Shown here: positions 13,344-24,667 of the stretch, piece after piece
How the letters are laid out: every line of letters starts with the position of its first letter
How positions within the stretch are numbered: position 1 is the stretch's first letter
NCBI GenBank assembly: GCA_963575645.1
Contig: OY754464.1
Location: 9,362,001-9,426,000, forward strand
Reading direction: 5' to 3'
Source of the DNA: Xanthostigma xanthostigma
Lineage: Eukaryota > Arthropoda > Insecta > Raphidioptera > Raphidiidae
DNA: 64,000 nt
Program-made: the position numbers and the translations under genes
Notes under the pieces: model-generated
Told to the model about the DNA's origin: nothing
Seen by the model: only the letters and a program-made list of their open reading frames with translations
The model's database searches: none

Positions 13344-13854
13344 TCATCAAAAAGGACATGTGAACTAGACTAGATTGCCAGGCCCTAGTTTACGGTGCTG
13401 CTAAGATAGCGGCCGCCAGTTGGTGACCTCTGTTTCTATATACTTAAGCTTGACAAAAAAAAACTAATCACATTTTGCATACCTACACACGCGTAATATT
13501 TTAAAAACCATATTAACTAAAACAAATAAGCAATTAATATGTCTGCATTATACCTATGCATGATGTGTTTAATATTATAATTTAACAAAAAATAATAATG
13601 GTTATACACTATACTACGTACCCCCATAAATGATGACGTTTTAATCCTTCTAGTCACTAATTAATTCTAATCAAGCAAAAAAAAAGTTGATAATATCTTT
13701 GTTTTTTTCTATAGCTTCAATAAAGAAATTGACAAATATTATGTAGGTAGGTTGATGGCCCAAATTCAGACAAATACAAATTTTTGTATTAGACTTATAT
13801 TTCGAGGATATTACCATATTGTGTTGCGTCCCTGAAGTAGAGTAAGAAACATTT
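13344..13854. other. Unassigned DNA
   Basis: Nothing recognised. Confidence 0.4.
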
Positions 13855-14165
13855 TTTTTTTATTTATGACCATAAATCCACTTTCTTAGGAGTGGCTTGG
13901 GGAGGGTGCAATTGGTCAAAAATTTCTGTCGCTTGTATTTCCAGGTCATTTAGCTCTAACAGAAAGAATCCAAAAACGAAGAGCAGAATTTTTTTAAAAT
14001 TTAAACCATTTTTTTACCATCTTTGACATTTTTAATCCCCCTTTTCTTAAAATGGGTCCAGATTCTGCCTATATATTGTACACGAAAAAATACTCTAAAT
14101 TACTTAAATAGCTTATGTACCAGGACGACATGGTTTTTTTGCGCGTTAGCTCCTAACTACTACTT
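13855..14165 (+). repeat. Repeat X, uninterrupted copy
   Basis: Begins near ATAAATCCACTTTCTTAGG and ends GCGCGTTAGCTCCTAACTA. The same sequence at 15415-16676 is split by a mariner-type transposon. Here GATTCTGCCTATATA at about 14053 corresponds to the unoccupied insertion point. Confidence 0.75.
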
Positions 14166-14179
14166 ATTATTCAAATCTT

Positions 14180-14380
14180 TCAATAAATAAAATATTCGAC
14201 CAATTTTTCAGGCAATTATTTAACAAAATAATATATAATTAATACATTAACGTTTCGATCCGGATTTGGATCTAAAAAATATAAAAAAAATATTGATTAT
14301 TTTTATATTTTTTAGATCAGTTCTGAAGAAGGTCCAAATCTGGATTATTGTCTGAAAAATTGGTCGATAATTTTATTTAC
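14180..14380. mobile_element. Possible Penelope-like end fragment F3a (foldback)
   Basis: Inverted ends AATAAATAAAATATTCGACC / GTAAATAAAATTATCGACC surround partial copies of the CTGAAGAAGGTCC and CCGGATCGAAACG words in opposite orientations. Related to 26409-26723, where one arm carries the fullest hammerhead-like motif. No coding sequence. Confidence 0.5.
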
Positions 14381-14878
14381 TACTTATATGATGTAATCAG
14401 TTACTTTTTATTTACCTGTTGAAATTTTGTGCACATTGGATCACTATTCTCAAAGTATATGATAAGATTCTTGCGACATAAACGCGGGCAACTACGAATT
14501 ATAATACCTACTGGAAGCAAACTGAAATTTAAGTTAAAACATCATTTAGATGAGTTCCTGTTAACAATATTTTGTGACAAGAACAGTAACTTATAGTCAT
14601 TACGTCGCAACATCACGCCATTACGCACATTATATACGATTAATATTTAAAATAAAAGGTTACCGAAAAACATTTATTACAACCAGAGAGTATTTTTATT
14701 ATTTTATAACGTGGACAACAAGATTAATGATAGATCACTCTTTATGCACTGTCATATAAAATTAAAGAAATTAATTCCGGCCTATATCATTTATAATGAC
14801 TCTAGCTCTTTGTTTATCATTGAGATCACAGACTATACATGAAATTATAGAGAACTATAACTCACTGTAGGTACCTAT
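14381..14878. other. Unassigned AT-rich DNA
   Basis: No supported feature. A short frame at 14574-14759 has no motif. Confidence 0.4.
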
Positions 14879-15179
14879 TAGTGATGTGCCGGATCGTTAA
14901 AAATGTATATCCGCGGATACGGATCTGAATACGGATTTTTGGTTTCAAGTTTGGCGGATACCGATCTTAACTTTCTTAGAGTACGCGGCGGTAAATATTG
15001 CACATCGACCTTAGTACCTTTGAGTTATATATATATATATATATATAAAATTTCATCTATGAATTGAAAATTAATAAGGTAAAAGATCCGTAAAAGATCC
15101 GCCAAAAACTAACGGATACGGATACGGATCTTTCTTTTCCCTCGGATATCCGCGGATACGGATATCTGGCACGTCACTA
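14879..15179. mobile_element. hAT-like MITE
   Basis: TIRs TAGTGATGTGCCGGAT / TAGTGACGTGCCAGAT and a perfect 8-bp target duplication GTACCTAT (14871-14878, 15180-15187). The inside is rich in GGATACGGAT-type words and a short AT microsatellite near 15030. Confidence 0.9.
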
Positions 15180-15254
15180 GTACCTATGTTTATTATTTTC
15201 TATTCTATTTCTACTAATTAGTGGTCGCCAAGTGGTCGAAGCTCGACGGTAATT

Positions 15255-15560
15255 AAATAGTGGCAGAAATTTTGGATAAAAAATTTCAAATTTCGCTTCG
15301 TTTTTAGGTTTTGTTAGAGCTAAATAATCGGGAAATCCCAGAGGCATATTTTATTGACTAATTGCACTCTCTCCAAGCTACTCCTAAGAGACTGGATTTA
15401 TCATTTTGATCAATTCATAAATCCACTCTCTTAGAAGTAGCTTGGGAGGGTGCAATTGGTCAAAAATATCTGCCGCTGGGATTTCCCGATTATTTGGCTC
15501 TAACAAAACCTAAAAGCAGCACAGAAAAATGGCCCATGGATTTTTTTCTGCCACTATTTT
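15255..15560. repeat. Inverted pair of repeat X ends
   Basis: 15255-15400 and 15415-15560 are inverted relatives (GGGAAATCCCAG / CTGGGATTTCCCG; CCAAGCTACTCCTAAGAGA and its complement). The right arm is the start of the interrupted repeat X copy that resumes after the mariner insertion. Confidence 0.7.
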
Positions 15561-15678
15561 TCCGGGAACGTGGAGCACTGAAAGTAAATTATACCGTCAA
15601 AACCAAGCGGTTAAACCGACATTTTTTTCGATTTTCTCCACCCCTCTTATCTTAAAATGGGTCCAGATTACGCCTATA

Positions 15679-16566
15679 CAGCGTGTCCACGGAAGTCCTT
15701 TACAAATGGATTTTTTTTTTATTAATTATTGGAGCAAAAATTTTTTTCTGTGGAAAAGTTCTGCTTCGTCCAAAACCTCTAAAACACCAAAGAAATTTTT
15801 TTTCGGCTTAAAGTTATACGAGGGAAATCAAAAAGTTTTATTTTACTAAAAATAAAAAATACCTGTGATATTCAAGATTTTAGCCCTTAGTAGGCTTGGA
15901 AAACAAAAGAATAGCACGTATTAAATGTCAACTAATTGAAAATAAAATGCCTGTAAAATTAAGTTTACAAGACGGGGCACCATGCCATAGTTCCAGAATT
16001 ATCAATCAATATCTTGACACATCGCTTCAAGGACGCTGGATTGGAAGATATTCTGCAAACCCTTGGCCAGCCAGATCACCCGATTTGACACCCCTAGATT
16101 ATTTCCTCTGAGGCTATTTAAAGAAAATGGTGTACTCTGAAAGACTTTTCAAGATATTGATCAATTGGAAAGGATTATCACCGCCGAAAAAATCCATCAA
16201 ACTCCTTCTACAATGATTCTAAATTCAGTGACGGATTTTGGAAGGAGGACCGTTCTTTGTATGGAGAGAAATGGAGGATATGCTGAATTCTGATTTATAA
16301 TTCTCAATAAATAATTACTTAGAAGTTAGTTATGTTATTATTTTGAATTAAATTTGATTATGTACCTAACTAATTTTACGAAAATCTTGAATATCACAGA
16401 TAATTTTTATTTTTAGTCAAATAAAACTTTTTGATTTCCCTCGTATAACTTTAGGCCGACGAAAATTTTCTTTGGACGAAGCAGAACTTTTCCATAGAAA
16501 AAAATTTTTGCTTCAATAATTAACAGAAAAAAATTCCATTTGTAAAGAACTTCCGTGGACACGCTG
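15679..16566 (+). mobile_element. Tc1/mariner-type transposon, long TIRs, defective
   Basis: TA dinucleotides flank it (15677-15678, 16567-16568). TIRs starting CAGCGTGTCCACGGAAGT extend about 190 bp each (to about 15880 and from about 16380) at high identity, longer than the usual ~30 bp of mariner. Between them is only the C-terminal part of a transposase. It is inserted in repeat X, giving a paralogous empty site at about 14053. Non-autonomous as it stands. Confidence 0.88.
15896..16293 (+). pseudogene. Mariner-superfamily transposase, C-terminal remnant
   Basis: A DDE/D transposase of the Tc1/mariner superfamily cuts and pastes the element. Visible are QDGAPCHSS, holding the second catalytic Asp, then GRWIGR, and WPARSPDLTPLDYFL, holding the third acidic residue (Asp). 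Only the last third remains: the DNA-binding part and first catalytic Asp are absent. A TGA at 16109-16111 replaces the Trp usual after DYFL, and a frame change follows near 16141. The reading then continues as TFQDIDQLERI to CMERNGGYAEF and stops at 16291-16293. It cannot make an active enzyme. Family identification is firm; the subfamily is not. Confidence 0.88.
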
Positions 16567-16676
16567 TAGGTATATCATATAATAAAAAATGCTCTAATTA
16601 CTTAAATAGCTCATGTACCAAGCGGCAGAAGGTTCGGATGACATGATTTTTTTACGCGCCAGCTCCTAACTATAAA

Positions 16677-17875
16677 GTTTTAATATCTTTCTGTACAATT
16701 TTATCGCGCTTCTTTGTGGTAATATTCGGACAAGTACAAATTAAACTCATATTAAATTCTGCCTTGACTTAATTATAATATATGGATTATGGATATGCCT
16801 TTAGTTTTAAATTATTAAAAACATTTTGAGATTTAAATTACTTGCAATTATAATAACACTATATGGTGATAATAATTTAATTTCCGTATGTGGATTGATT
16901 TTCTATTTGAATATAAATTTGTTAATTTTTTACATACCTTAATGCGTATTAGAATTTTAATTGATAGCATGTAATTTACCTCTACACTATATTATGCAAT
17001 CGTTTTTTACTGTGTTATGTATTACCTGATACATCATTTCAAGACACCATAATTTAAAATTAATTTATAAATTATGTATTTAATAGTGTGTTTTTTTATT
17101 ATTTTTTTCGCTCCCATTGGCTAATTAGCATTAGACCTAAAAAAATTTTCCCAACATTTCAGCTTCCTAGATCTAACCTGTGAACAGCGCAAACCGATTT
17201 TGTTTCCCAATTAATTAACATAAGAAAAACGACGTTTTTACTCAAATATTGATAGCTGGTAGAAAATTTGTTTTTTTTTTTTAATTTTTTATTGCAACAT
17301 TTTGTAGAGAATTAAATTTTCCATAAAAAGGTCCCTAGCACTAAATCTGTGAATTCATTATTTTCAAAGATATTTTCGTTTAAACATTCTCATAAAAATC
17401 GTATTTCATTTAATTAATTAATGTCCCACTACCATTCATTCGATTTTGTGTTCAGATATTACAAAAGTAGCGTTACACAAATTTGCCTCAAATACCTACC
17501 CAAAAATGTTTGATAGCTCTTGGACTATTACACGTGTATGCTATCTGTTGTTTATATCTCTTTTGTCTTACAGTTATACTGGCAAAGCCATCTTTAATCT
17601 TTATGATGGATATCATATCCGTGGGTGTCGCGAGCTATAGCAATGCTGTTATAATATCTTAATCAAACGCGCTCTTACGGATCTGACCATTATCAAGAAC
17701 ACCTATAATGGTATCATGTGTGTAAGAACATATAATATAAATGGACTTTATGCCTATTGTGGCGCGAATGAGTTTAATGACAATGATTGATTCATTAATC
17801 AAAGAATGTATCATGCGAGAACGCCGTAATACAATATATTATCATGTACCTGCATTGTAGTAGGTACATAGACAT
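16677..17875. other. Unassigned AT-rich DNA
   Basis: No gene or repeat end recognised. A 64-codon frame at 17446-17640 has no motif. Confidence 0.4.
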
Positions 17876-18830
17876 ATTATGATTGTTGTTAGTCAGAACA
17901 CCTGATTGTAATGATTAGTTTTGCTACCTACTCATAAAGGGAAACTGAAATTGAGAAATCTTCGAATTAGACCATTTTTCCTTGAGTGAAACTGGACTCG
18001 AAATGTAATACGCTTTACGGCTTTTAATTATGATTGTTGTTAGTCAGAACACCTGATTGTAATGATTAGTTTTGGTTTGAGATCTACTGCTACCTACTCA
18101 TAAAGGGAAACTGAAATTGAGGAGACCATTTTTTCTTGGGTGAAACTATAGACTCGAAATGTAATACGCTTTACGCCTTTTAATTATGATTGTTGTTAGT
18201 CAGAACACCTGATTGTAATGATTAGTTTTGGTTTGAGATCTACTGCTACCTACTCATAAAGGGAAACTGAAATTGAGGAGACCATTTTTTCTTGGGTGAA
18301 ACTATAGACTCGAAATGTAATACGCTTTACGCCTTTTAATTATGATTGTTGTTAGTCAGAACACCTGATTGTAATGATTAGTTTTGGTTTGAGATCTACT
18401 GCTACCTACTCATAAAGGGAAACTGAAATTGAGGAGACCATTTTTTCTTGGGTGAAACTAGACTCGAAATGTAATACGCTTTACGGCTTTTAATTATGAT
18501 TGTTGTTAGTCAGAACACCTGATTGTAATGATTAGTTTTGGTTTGAGATCTACTGCTACCTACTCATAAAGGGAAACTGAAATTGAGGAATTTTCGAATT
18601 AGACCATTTTTCCTTGAGTGAAACTGGACTCGAAATGTAATACGCTTTACGGCTTTTAATTATGATTGTTGTTAGTCAGAACACCTGATTGTAATGATCA
18701 GTTTTGGTTTGAGATCTACTGCTATCTACTCATAAAGGAAAACTGAAATTGAGGAATCTTCGAAAGAAACAATTTTTTTTGGATGAAACTGGCCTCAAAA
18801 TGCAAATACGCTTTGCGGAATTTAATTAAT
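17876..18830 (+). repeat. Tandem array, six ~155-bp units
   Basis: Units starting GATTGTTGTTAGTCAGAACA lie at 17881, 18032, 18188, 18344, 18498 and 18664, spaced 151-166 bp. The units at 18032 and 18188 are identical over 156 bp. The last unit is the most diverged and the first lacks the GGTTTGAGATCTACTG segment. Satellite-like; no coding frame. Confidence 0.97.
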
Positions 18831-20335
18831 TCACGCATCAATCATAATACGTTTTAAGATATTAAACTTTGAAAATGTAAAGACAGCTGAACACGAGGGT
18901 GATTTTGCCGTTGCATTCCATTGCTAGATTTCAATTTTCACGGGTGTTGTGATGCTGGTTGAACCGAATAAATAACTACTTACGTTCTGTGAATATGACC
19001 ATTAGTCCCATAAATGTGAAAATATAACTTTAACTCAAAAAGCAATTGATTTTAGAAGAGCAATTGTCTGCATGTACTTGATAATCATGAAATGAACTAA
19101 TATAAATATTACTTTTTTGCATGGCACTTGGATGCAAATGATCACCGGAAGGCGGTGTGCAATCATCATTAGTTATGAATGTAGTATATGTTGTCTTTTT
19201 AGTTGGTATGCCGTTTGTAAATTGTAAGGGCAGCTTGTATTTGCTTCAATTAATAATCATAAATCATCTGAGCTGAATATTAAAATTATTTCGATTCATT
19301 ACAGTGTTAGTGTCTATATCGTAGCTATTTAATATCAACGATAAATAAAAGTAAATATTTTTAATTTTATTGATTTATATACTACGCAAGAAAATAACAA
19401 TGGAAATGGCGGGCCAAATTGTTTGTTTTTTTGTTAATATCCATAGACCATAGCTAATGCGCCCTATAAAAATACTGATAAATTTTGTGCAAACGGCAGA
19501 TCATCGTTAATATATTAAAAAGAAAAAAAAATACTCACATTAATTTTTGAATTACTCGCTTTACTATCGAAAATTCCAACTTTGACTTGTAGTAATTTAA
19601 TGTATTTTTACCTTTATCTTTTGAAACGAACACACAATTAAACGAAGAGTAATTCACAATTATAAAGTGTCCTTACACAAAACTTCGGAAAATTTAGTAG
19701 ATAGACAATTAGCGGACTCGAAAAAATTCACCAAAATCAGTCACGCCGTTTAGGAGGAGAAGAATTACGAACACGCACGCACCCCGAAATTTTATATATA
19801 AAGAGTAAAGATGGATACACAAATGTTGCACAGTTTTATTAAAAGTGTGTAATTCAGAATCACGACGCCCGGGAAAACGGTTAGCATACAGTCTGCATTC
19901 TTCTGCCAGTTTGTTTTTTCAATATTCGTAAAATAAGCGGTACTGCTTTATGACTGTCGCAGAAGAGCGATCGATAATAACTGATTATAAAAGTGTGCAT
20001 TTTATACTTATTTTATAGCAGTTACATAATCAGATCTCTGATAATAGTGATCAAGGTGAAAATACAGTCTACATTGAAATTTAATTTGCCAGTGCCGAGT
20101 ACAATTTTTCTAATAACATTTTTTTCATTTTTTTTCTCGAGAAAATTAACCAGCCGATTTCTTAAATATGTTAGAATATGTGAGATTATTAAAATGATGA
20201 AACCAAAAAATAAAAAAAAGCGAGTGTACTTTAGACAACACGACTGAAGTAAAACTTCCTGCCATAATTTATTATTATTCACCCGAAAATTCACAAAATA
20301 TGAACTTTAAAATGAATTTACAATTTGATTCACTT
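18831..20335. other. Unassigned DNA with weak repeat-like tail
   Basis: No gene found. At about 19700-19805 the words AATCAGTCACGCCGTTTAGG and ATTTTATATATAAAGAGT resemble the 3' region of dispersed insect retroposons, but no second copy is in this window. Overlapping frames at 19993-20294 are AT-rich and unsupported. Confidence 0.4.
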
Positions 20336-20338
20336 TAA

Positions 20339-20911
20339 AGCCGGGACCGCACATTGGGAATGTTGGTGCCAACAACGCTCGGCCAATGTGTGGATCGAGA
20401 TTATAGCGTTGGTGCCAATGTTTGCTCCAACGTTGTACGTTGGCCGTCTTGTGTCGGTTTTTTGACGAAACATCAAAGAGAGTTTGTCCCAACGTTCGTG
20501 TATTTCGGCCACATATTGGCGTGTAAAACGCCAACCAGTCTTCAGTATCTGATGAAGCGAGTGACAACGTCGTAATATTATTTAAAATTATAAATGATGT
20601 CATCAAAGGAGACATGGTCAAATGAAAATGTATTACTGTTTTTGGAGCTTCATCAGGAAGAACCAGTTTTATGGAATCCAATAATTAAAGACCACAAAAA
20701 TAGAAACGGACGTTTTTTTGGTTTTGTAGAAAAATAATATTATGATAAGCAGCGCTTAGCACAGCAACCGCACCCACAACCACTTCTAGGTCCGACATGT
20801 TGAAGTTGGCTCTGCTTAGAACTAACTGAGGTTGGCTCCAATAAATCTCAATGTGTGGACGCTTTTCAAAAATAATACCGCCAATACTGGCCCCAATGTG
20901 CGGTCCCGGGG
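20339..20911 (+). mobile_element. PIF/Harbinger-like element, internally deleted
   Basis: Inverted ends CCGGGACCGCACATTGGG (20341-20358 and the complement at 20892-20909). TAA precedes the left end; the right end has decayed to TAT. It carries a MADF-like reading frame, typical of the accessory DNA-binding protein of PIF/Harbinger elements. The rest is rich in CCAACGTT-type words. Several open frames across 20307-20681 are readings of these repeats. Confidence 0.65.
20594..20737 (+). pseudogene. MADF-like domain fragment (47 codons)
   Basis: The reading MMSSKETWSNENVLLFLELH, then a segment ending VLWNPIIKDHKNRN, matches the start of a MADF/Myb-SANT-like domain: W, acidic pair, hydrophobic helix, LW.P, then D.KNR. 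MADF proteins bind DNA, and PIF/Harbinger transposons encode one beside their transposase. Only the first half of the ~85-residue domain is present. The frame leaves homology after KNRN and stops at 20735-20737. Its position inside a TIR element supports the assignment. Fold assignment is from motif recognition only. Confidence 0.6.
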
Positions 20912-21847
20912 TATACGTAGAATATTATATAAAGATCCCGACCGGCAAGTAAAGAGTTCTGCTTATATTTTCGGCCATCTGACGGCGCCACACAACCTAT
21001 ACACAATAGACTTTAATATGAAATAAATTTTATTAAATAATAACAAATAAAAAAATCCCAATAAAGGATAATGACGCGTGTAATATATTAATTGGATGAC
21101 GAGTTATGTTTCCGTTTTAATTTTAAACATAATACATTTGAGGTAGAATGGAAAGCATATGTCGGGTAATTTAACATAATTGAGTTATTGAGATTATTTG
21201 CATATCCCTACCGACCGGAATCATAACTTTCAATATACGTAATTTAATTAAACGTATCAATATTATTTTTTCCGTTAAAAAAATTGAAATTCATCTGTCA
21301 GCTTGATTTATAATAAAAACGGATGCCCGTATCTATTTTGGATTTGCTAGATTTTCTTTTATATATACAGTGTGTTCGCCAAAAGTGGTAACAATAAATA
21401 TGTCGTGTATATCCTACTAGATACAAAAAAAAGTTTAAATAGTTTTTTTGTGCAACTCGAGATTTATTATTGGAAACTGCTGAGGTATATTTTTTGTACT
21501 TCAAACTGGAAGCATACATTTATTTTTCAAATGGCAAGACATTTTTTTTGACATTTTCGAAATCTCCATTTCTTTCCTTTAAATCCATATAAAATTTTCA
21601 TAAGATTACATAAGAAAATATTCAAAAAACATGTTATAAATTTATTAATCAAATTTTTTATAGCACTTCACATTAAATTATTATTCATAATTAATTCTTA
21701 TTACTGTATGTTTAAGTAATAAATTGATAACGTTTTTTATCGAATATTTTCTTATGTACCTTCGAAATTTAGACGTAACGTCAGTAAAGATGTGTGTTCA
21801 GGTTGTTTGTAAGGCGCCCAAAGCTTTTAGCTGCTGTCGTCTTCCCT
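20912..21847. other. Unassigned DNA
   Basis: No gene seen. The ~40 bp before the next MITE (about 21809-21850, CTTTTAGCTGCTGTCGTC) recur at 22488-22527, so some host repeat is shared. Confidence 0.4.
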
Positions 21848-21850
21848 TAA

Positions 21851-22237
21851 AGCCGCTGCACACGAAGCTAGAAACGCTGCTAGATTCATTGCTAGATTTG
21901 TCTATTAGTTTTCTAGTGCTGGTTTTCTTGATTGCTGTTATGTCTTATTTTCAAGCTAGTTTTGTGAATAAATCTGGTGCGCGCTGCAGTGACAGTTCAA
22001 ATATAAACACAGAGCAAAACGTGTCTGTTGTCTGTGCCATGTTGGTTTGTGGGCGTTTGTTCATGCCGCCCACGTGACGAGATACTGCTTCCTGATTGGT
22101 TCTTGCTCATACCTAGCAGCGGACCTGGCAAGGAAAATAGCCCCTGTTCTAATTTTAAAACCTATCTTGTGAGCTAGCAGGCGAGCCCGTAGTGACCGTC
22201 ATTTACTGCTTCGTACCCAGCCTGCCGGCCAGCAGAA
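21851..22237 (+). mobile_element. PIF/Harbinger-like MITE, right end lost
   Basis: TAA (21848-21850), then AGCCGCTGCACACGAAGC, the left end of the family whose complete copies are 24668-25086 and 45632-46045. Homology stops at the GGCCAGCAGAA word, about 45 bp before the expected right end. Confidence 0.8.
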
Positions 22238-22312
22238 TTCCAAAATTGTTTGTTATTATTTTTTCACTATTTTCATAATCTGTAATAATTTTGAAAGATT
22301 CTTGAAAAAGCG

Positions 22313-22470
22313 AATTAGATTTTAAATATTAATTATTTTTTATATTTTTTAGATCAATTCTGAAGAAGGTTCAAATCCAGATTGAAACGTTATGTATTAA
22401 TTATATATTTTTTGTTAATATATTGTCTGAAAAATTGGTCGATAATTTTATTTATTGAAGAATTCCAAAA
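22313..22470 (+). mobile_element. Possible Penelope-like end fragment F3b
   Basis: Contains CTGAAGA (22360-22366) and GAAACGTTA (22384-22392) with decayed pairing between them, then the TGTTAATATATTGTCTG... ATTTTATTTATTGAAGAATTC terminus shared with copies F3a and F3c. Confidence 0.5.
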
Positions 22471-22847
22471 TGTTTCGCTAGCTCCCAAGGCTTTTAGCTG
22501 CTGTCGTCCTCCCTTAAATCCAGCCCTGAATGTGTGTGTATGTATATATAACGCCGTTCGAATGACATCGACATGGGGAGGGGAGGTTTTGTAGAGCGAA
22601 CGGGCGAGAACTGGCAACCGGTCGCGATGTTATCACCGTTGAGTGTTTCCTGTAACGCAGAGCTCGACCGCTTTATCACCCTCGGTGATCAGAGATCGCG
22701 CAATCAACGTCGGTCACTGCGACGGCTCTAACTTTATATTGAACACCCTGCCAAAACACTCGAACGGTACAATAATACAATATTCTTTTTACTTATTAGT
22801 TCAGTAATTTTAGTTAGTAGTCTAGTTGATGAATTCCAATCTTCCTT
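22471..22847. other. Unassigned, locally GC-richer DNA
   Basis: 22550-22740 is richer in G, C and CpG than its surroundings (GGCAACCGGTCGCGATGTT). No reading frame or promoter element can be asserted. Confidence 0.4.
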
Positions 22848-23425
22848 CACCGAAAATTATTATCATGGTGCCATTCGATTAGGAATGACATCTAGAAACT
22901 TTTTGAGGGACGAAAAAATTGCAAAAGTTATAAACATTTTAGTAAAAGAAAAAAGAGGGGTTTGGTTTTTTGCGAATATCTCAAAAACTATTCCTGATAT
23001 CTGAAATGACTAACAAGATTCTGAAAGAGCAGGAAAAAGTTCCATCTTCCGAAACTCTAGCTACCACCAATATTTCTAATTTTAATTTATAGGTGAAAAT
23101 AGAGCTAACATTTTTTTTTATATTTTTTATACGATAAACTAAAAGAAACAAAAATATTGAAAATTATATAAAAAATAGAAACAACAAAATTTTTTTAGCC
23201 CTATTTTCACATCTAAATTAAAATTAGAAATATTCATGGTAGAGTTCCGGGAGATGGGACTTTTTTGTAGGAACTTTCCTGCTCTTTCAGAATCTTTTTT
23301 GTGATTTCAGATATCTGCAATAGTTTTTGAGATATTCGTAAAAAACCAAACCACTCTTTTTATTTTTCTAAAAAATTCTATATGTCATTCCGAATCGAAT
23401 GACACCATGATAATAATTTTTGGTG
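22848..23425. mobile_element. Foldback element F2
   Basis: Two ~270-bp inverted arms separated by about 30 bp. The ends read CACCGAAAATTATTATCATG and the complement of GACACCATGATAATAATTTT. The arms have diverged by scattered substitutions. A fragment of the same family is at 13215-13343. Confidence 0.85.
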
Positions 23426-24013
23426 TCAGATATGGATTGCATATAAACGAATAGCTTTGTAAAACAGTGGACGATTTAGCAGTTATTGATGACCAAATAA
23501 TTAAGTTGATATTATAATCAAGAAAATCTATAACAAAAGCATCAAAATATTTTTTAAATTACGTTTGTGAAGCCCACAACAATGCTCTTTTGAAATAACA
23601 AAATATATAGATACTAAAACACATTATTTAGGGTTATGGGGTTACAGCTAATGTGGCTCACTTCTCACTTTTCTTTAAACCAACACAAATACATTCACAA
23701 CGGATATTAGATAATATTATCTTACTATATTATTATCTATTATCTAGCCAGCTTATTGTTAATCACTTGAGCTAAAATCCAAAACAGATGCGGTAGGTAA
23801 ATGTGTTTAGTTGTATTTCACAAAAGACCTTCATTAGTATTTGCGGTTAGATTTAAGTGACAAATGCCTTTGTATTCTTGATGGATGCCTATGGTACTCA
23901 CTATATTTACGTGATGTGCATTCTTTTTGAGGTCTGCATTGCATTGTGTTCAATAAATTACTGTTCCAAACACCTCACAGTCAATGTGCTCATTTGTCCA
24001 GTTTTCTACTGAA
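23426..24013. other. Unassigned DNA
   Basis: No gene or repeat end recognised. Confidence 0.4.
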
Positions 24014-24016
24014 TAA

Positions 24017-24624
24017 CACAGGCCTGCATGAAATTTGTGATCGTTGAAAATATGCTGGAAAAATTCAGAATTCTTGGTTGCAATAATGAGCATAAAAATT
24101 CACTTTTTACATTCCCATTTGGACTATTTCCCGGAAAATCTTGGGGACATGAGTGAAGAGCAAGGGTAAAGATTTCATCAAGATATTAAAGAGATGGAAA
24201 AAAAAGATACCAGGGGCGCTGGCACACAAAAATGTTTGGTCGATTACTGTTGGACATTGAAGAGAGATCTTCCTTTAGCTGAATATGACAGAAAAACAAC
24301 AAAAAGACGCTTTTTTGAAAAAAGAAAACGGTTTTTTAAGAAGCGTAAAGAATAAACATCTATTCCAAATAGTTTAAATGTCTATATCTTGTATGTTTTT
24401 GTATTTTTCTCTTTAATATGTTATAAAACTAGCTTATAAATGAAATAAATCGTGTTTTTCTAAATTTCTTGATTTTGCTGGTTTGAAAAATAATGCTTAC
24501 GTGATACAAAAAAACTAAAAGCAGATTTGAAATCAGTGCTACCCAATTACCAGAAAAAAGTTTGTTATGTATAAGAACTAAGTTAAAATTTCAACTTTTA
24601 AAGTGTTAAAAATGCAGGCCTGTG
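24017..24624 (+). mobile_element. TAA-flanked TIR element carrying a broken conserved ORF
   Basis: Perfect 13-bp TIRs CACAGGCCTGCAT are flanked by TAA on both sides (24014-24016, 24625-24627). The TAA duplication fits PIF/Harbinger-type insertion, though other superfamilies are possible. The left TIR is followed directly by the 3' part of a reading frame (24020-24354), so the element is an internally deleted derivative of a longer parent. Confidence 0.75.
24020..24354 (+). pseudogene. C-terminal remnant of conserved transposon-associated ORF
   Basis: Reading through a small frame change gives VENMLEKFRILGCN, then MSIKIHFLHSHLDYFPENLG, DMSEEQG, a TAA stop at 24172-24174 where Glu is expected, RFHQDIKEME, RYQGRW in a shifted frame, and DYCWTLKRDLP followed by a Lys/Arg-rich tail ending at 24354. 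I recognise the pattern FP.NLG..S.E.GERFHQDI..ME.RYQG.W....DYCW.L as common in uncharacterised arthropod proteins. I do not know its biochemical role. The basic tail could bind nucleic acid (inference). One stop and at least three frame changes make it non-functional. Confidence 0.7.
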
Positions 24625-24667
24625 TAATTTAACCGGCCAGGACCATATTTCTTTCGTCAAAAACTAA

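Noticed and set aside
17876-18830. Possible CRISPR array
   Set aside because: Units are ~155 bp with no short-repeat/unique-spacer pattern, and the window is clearly eukaryotic.
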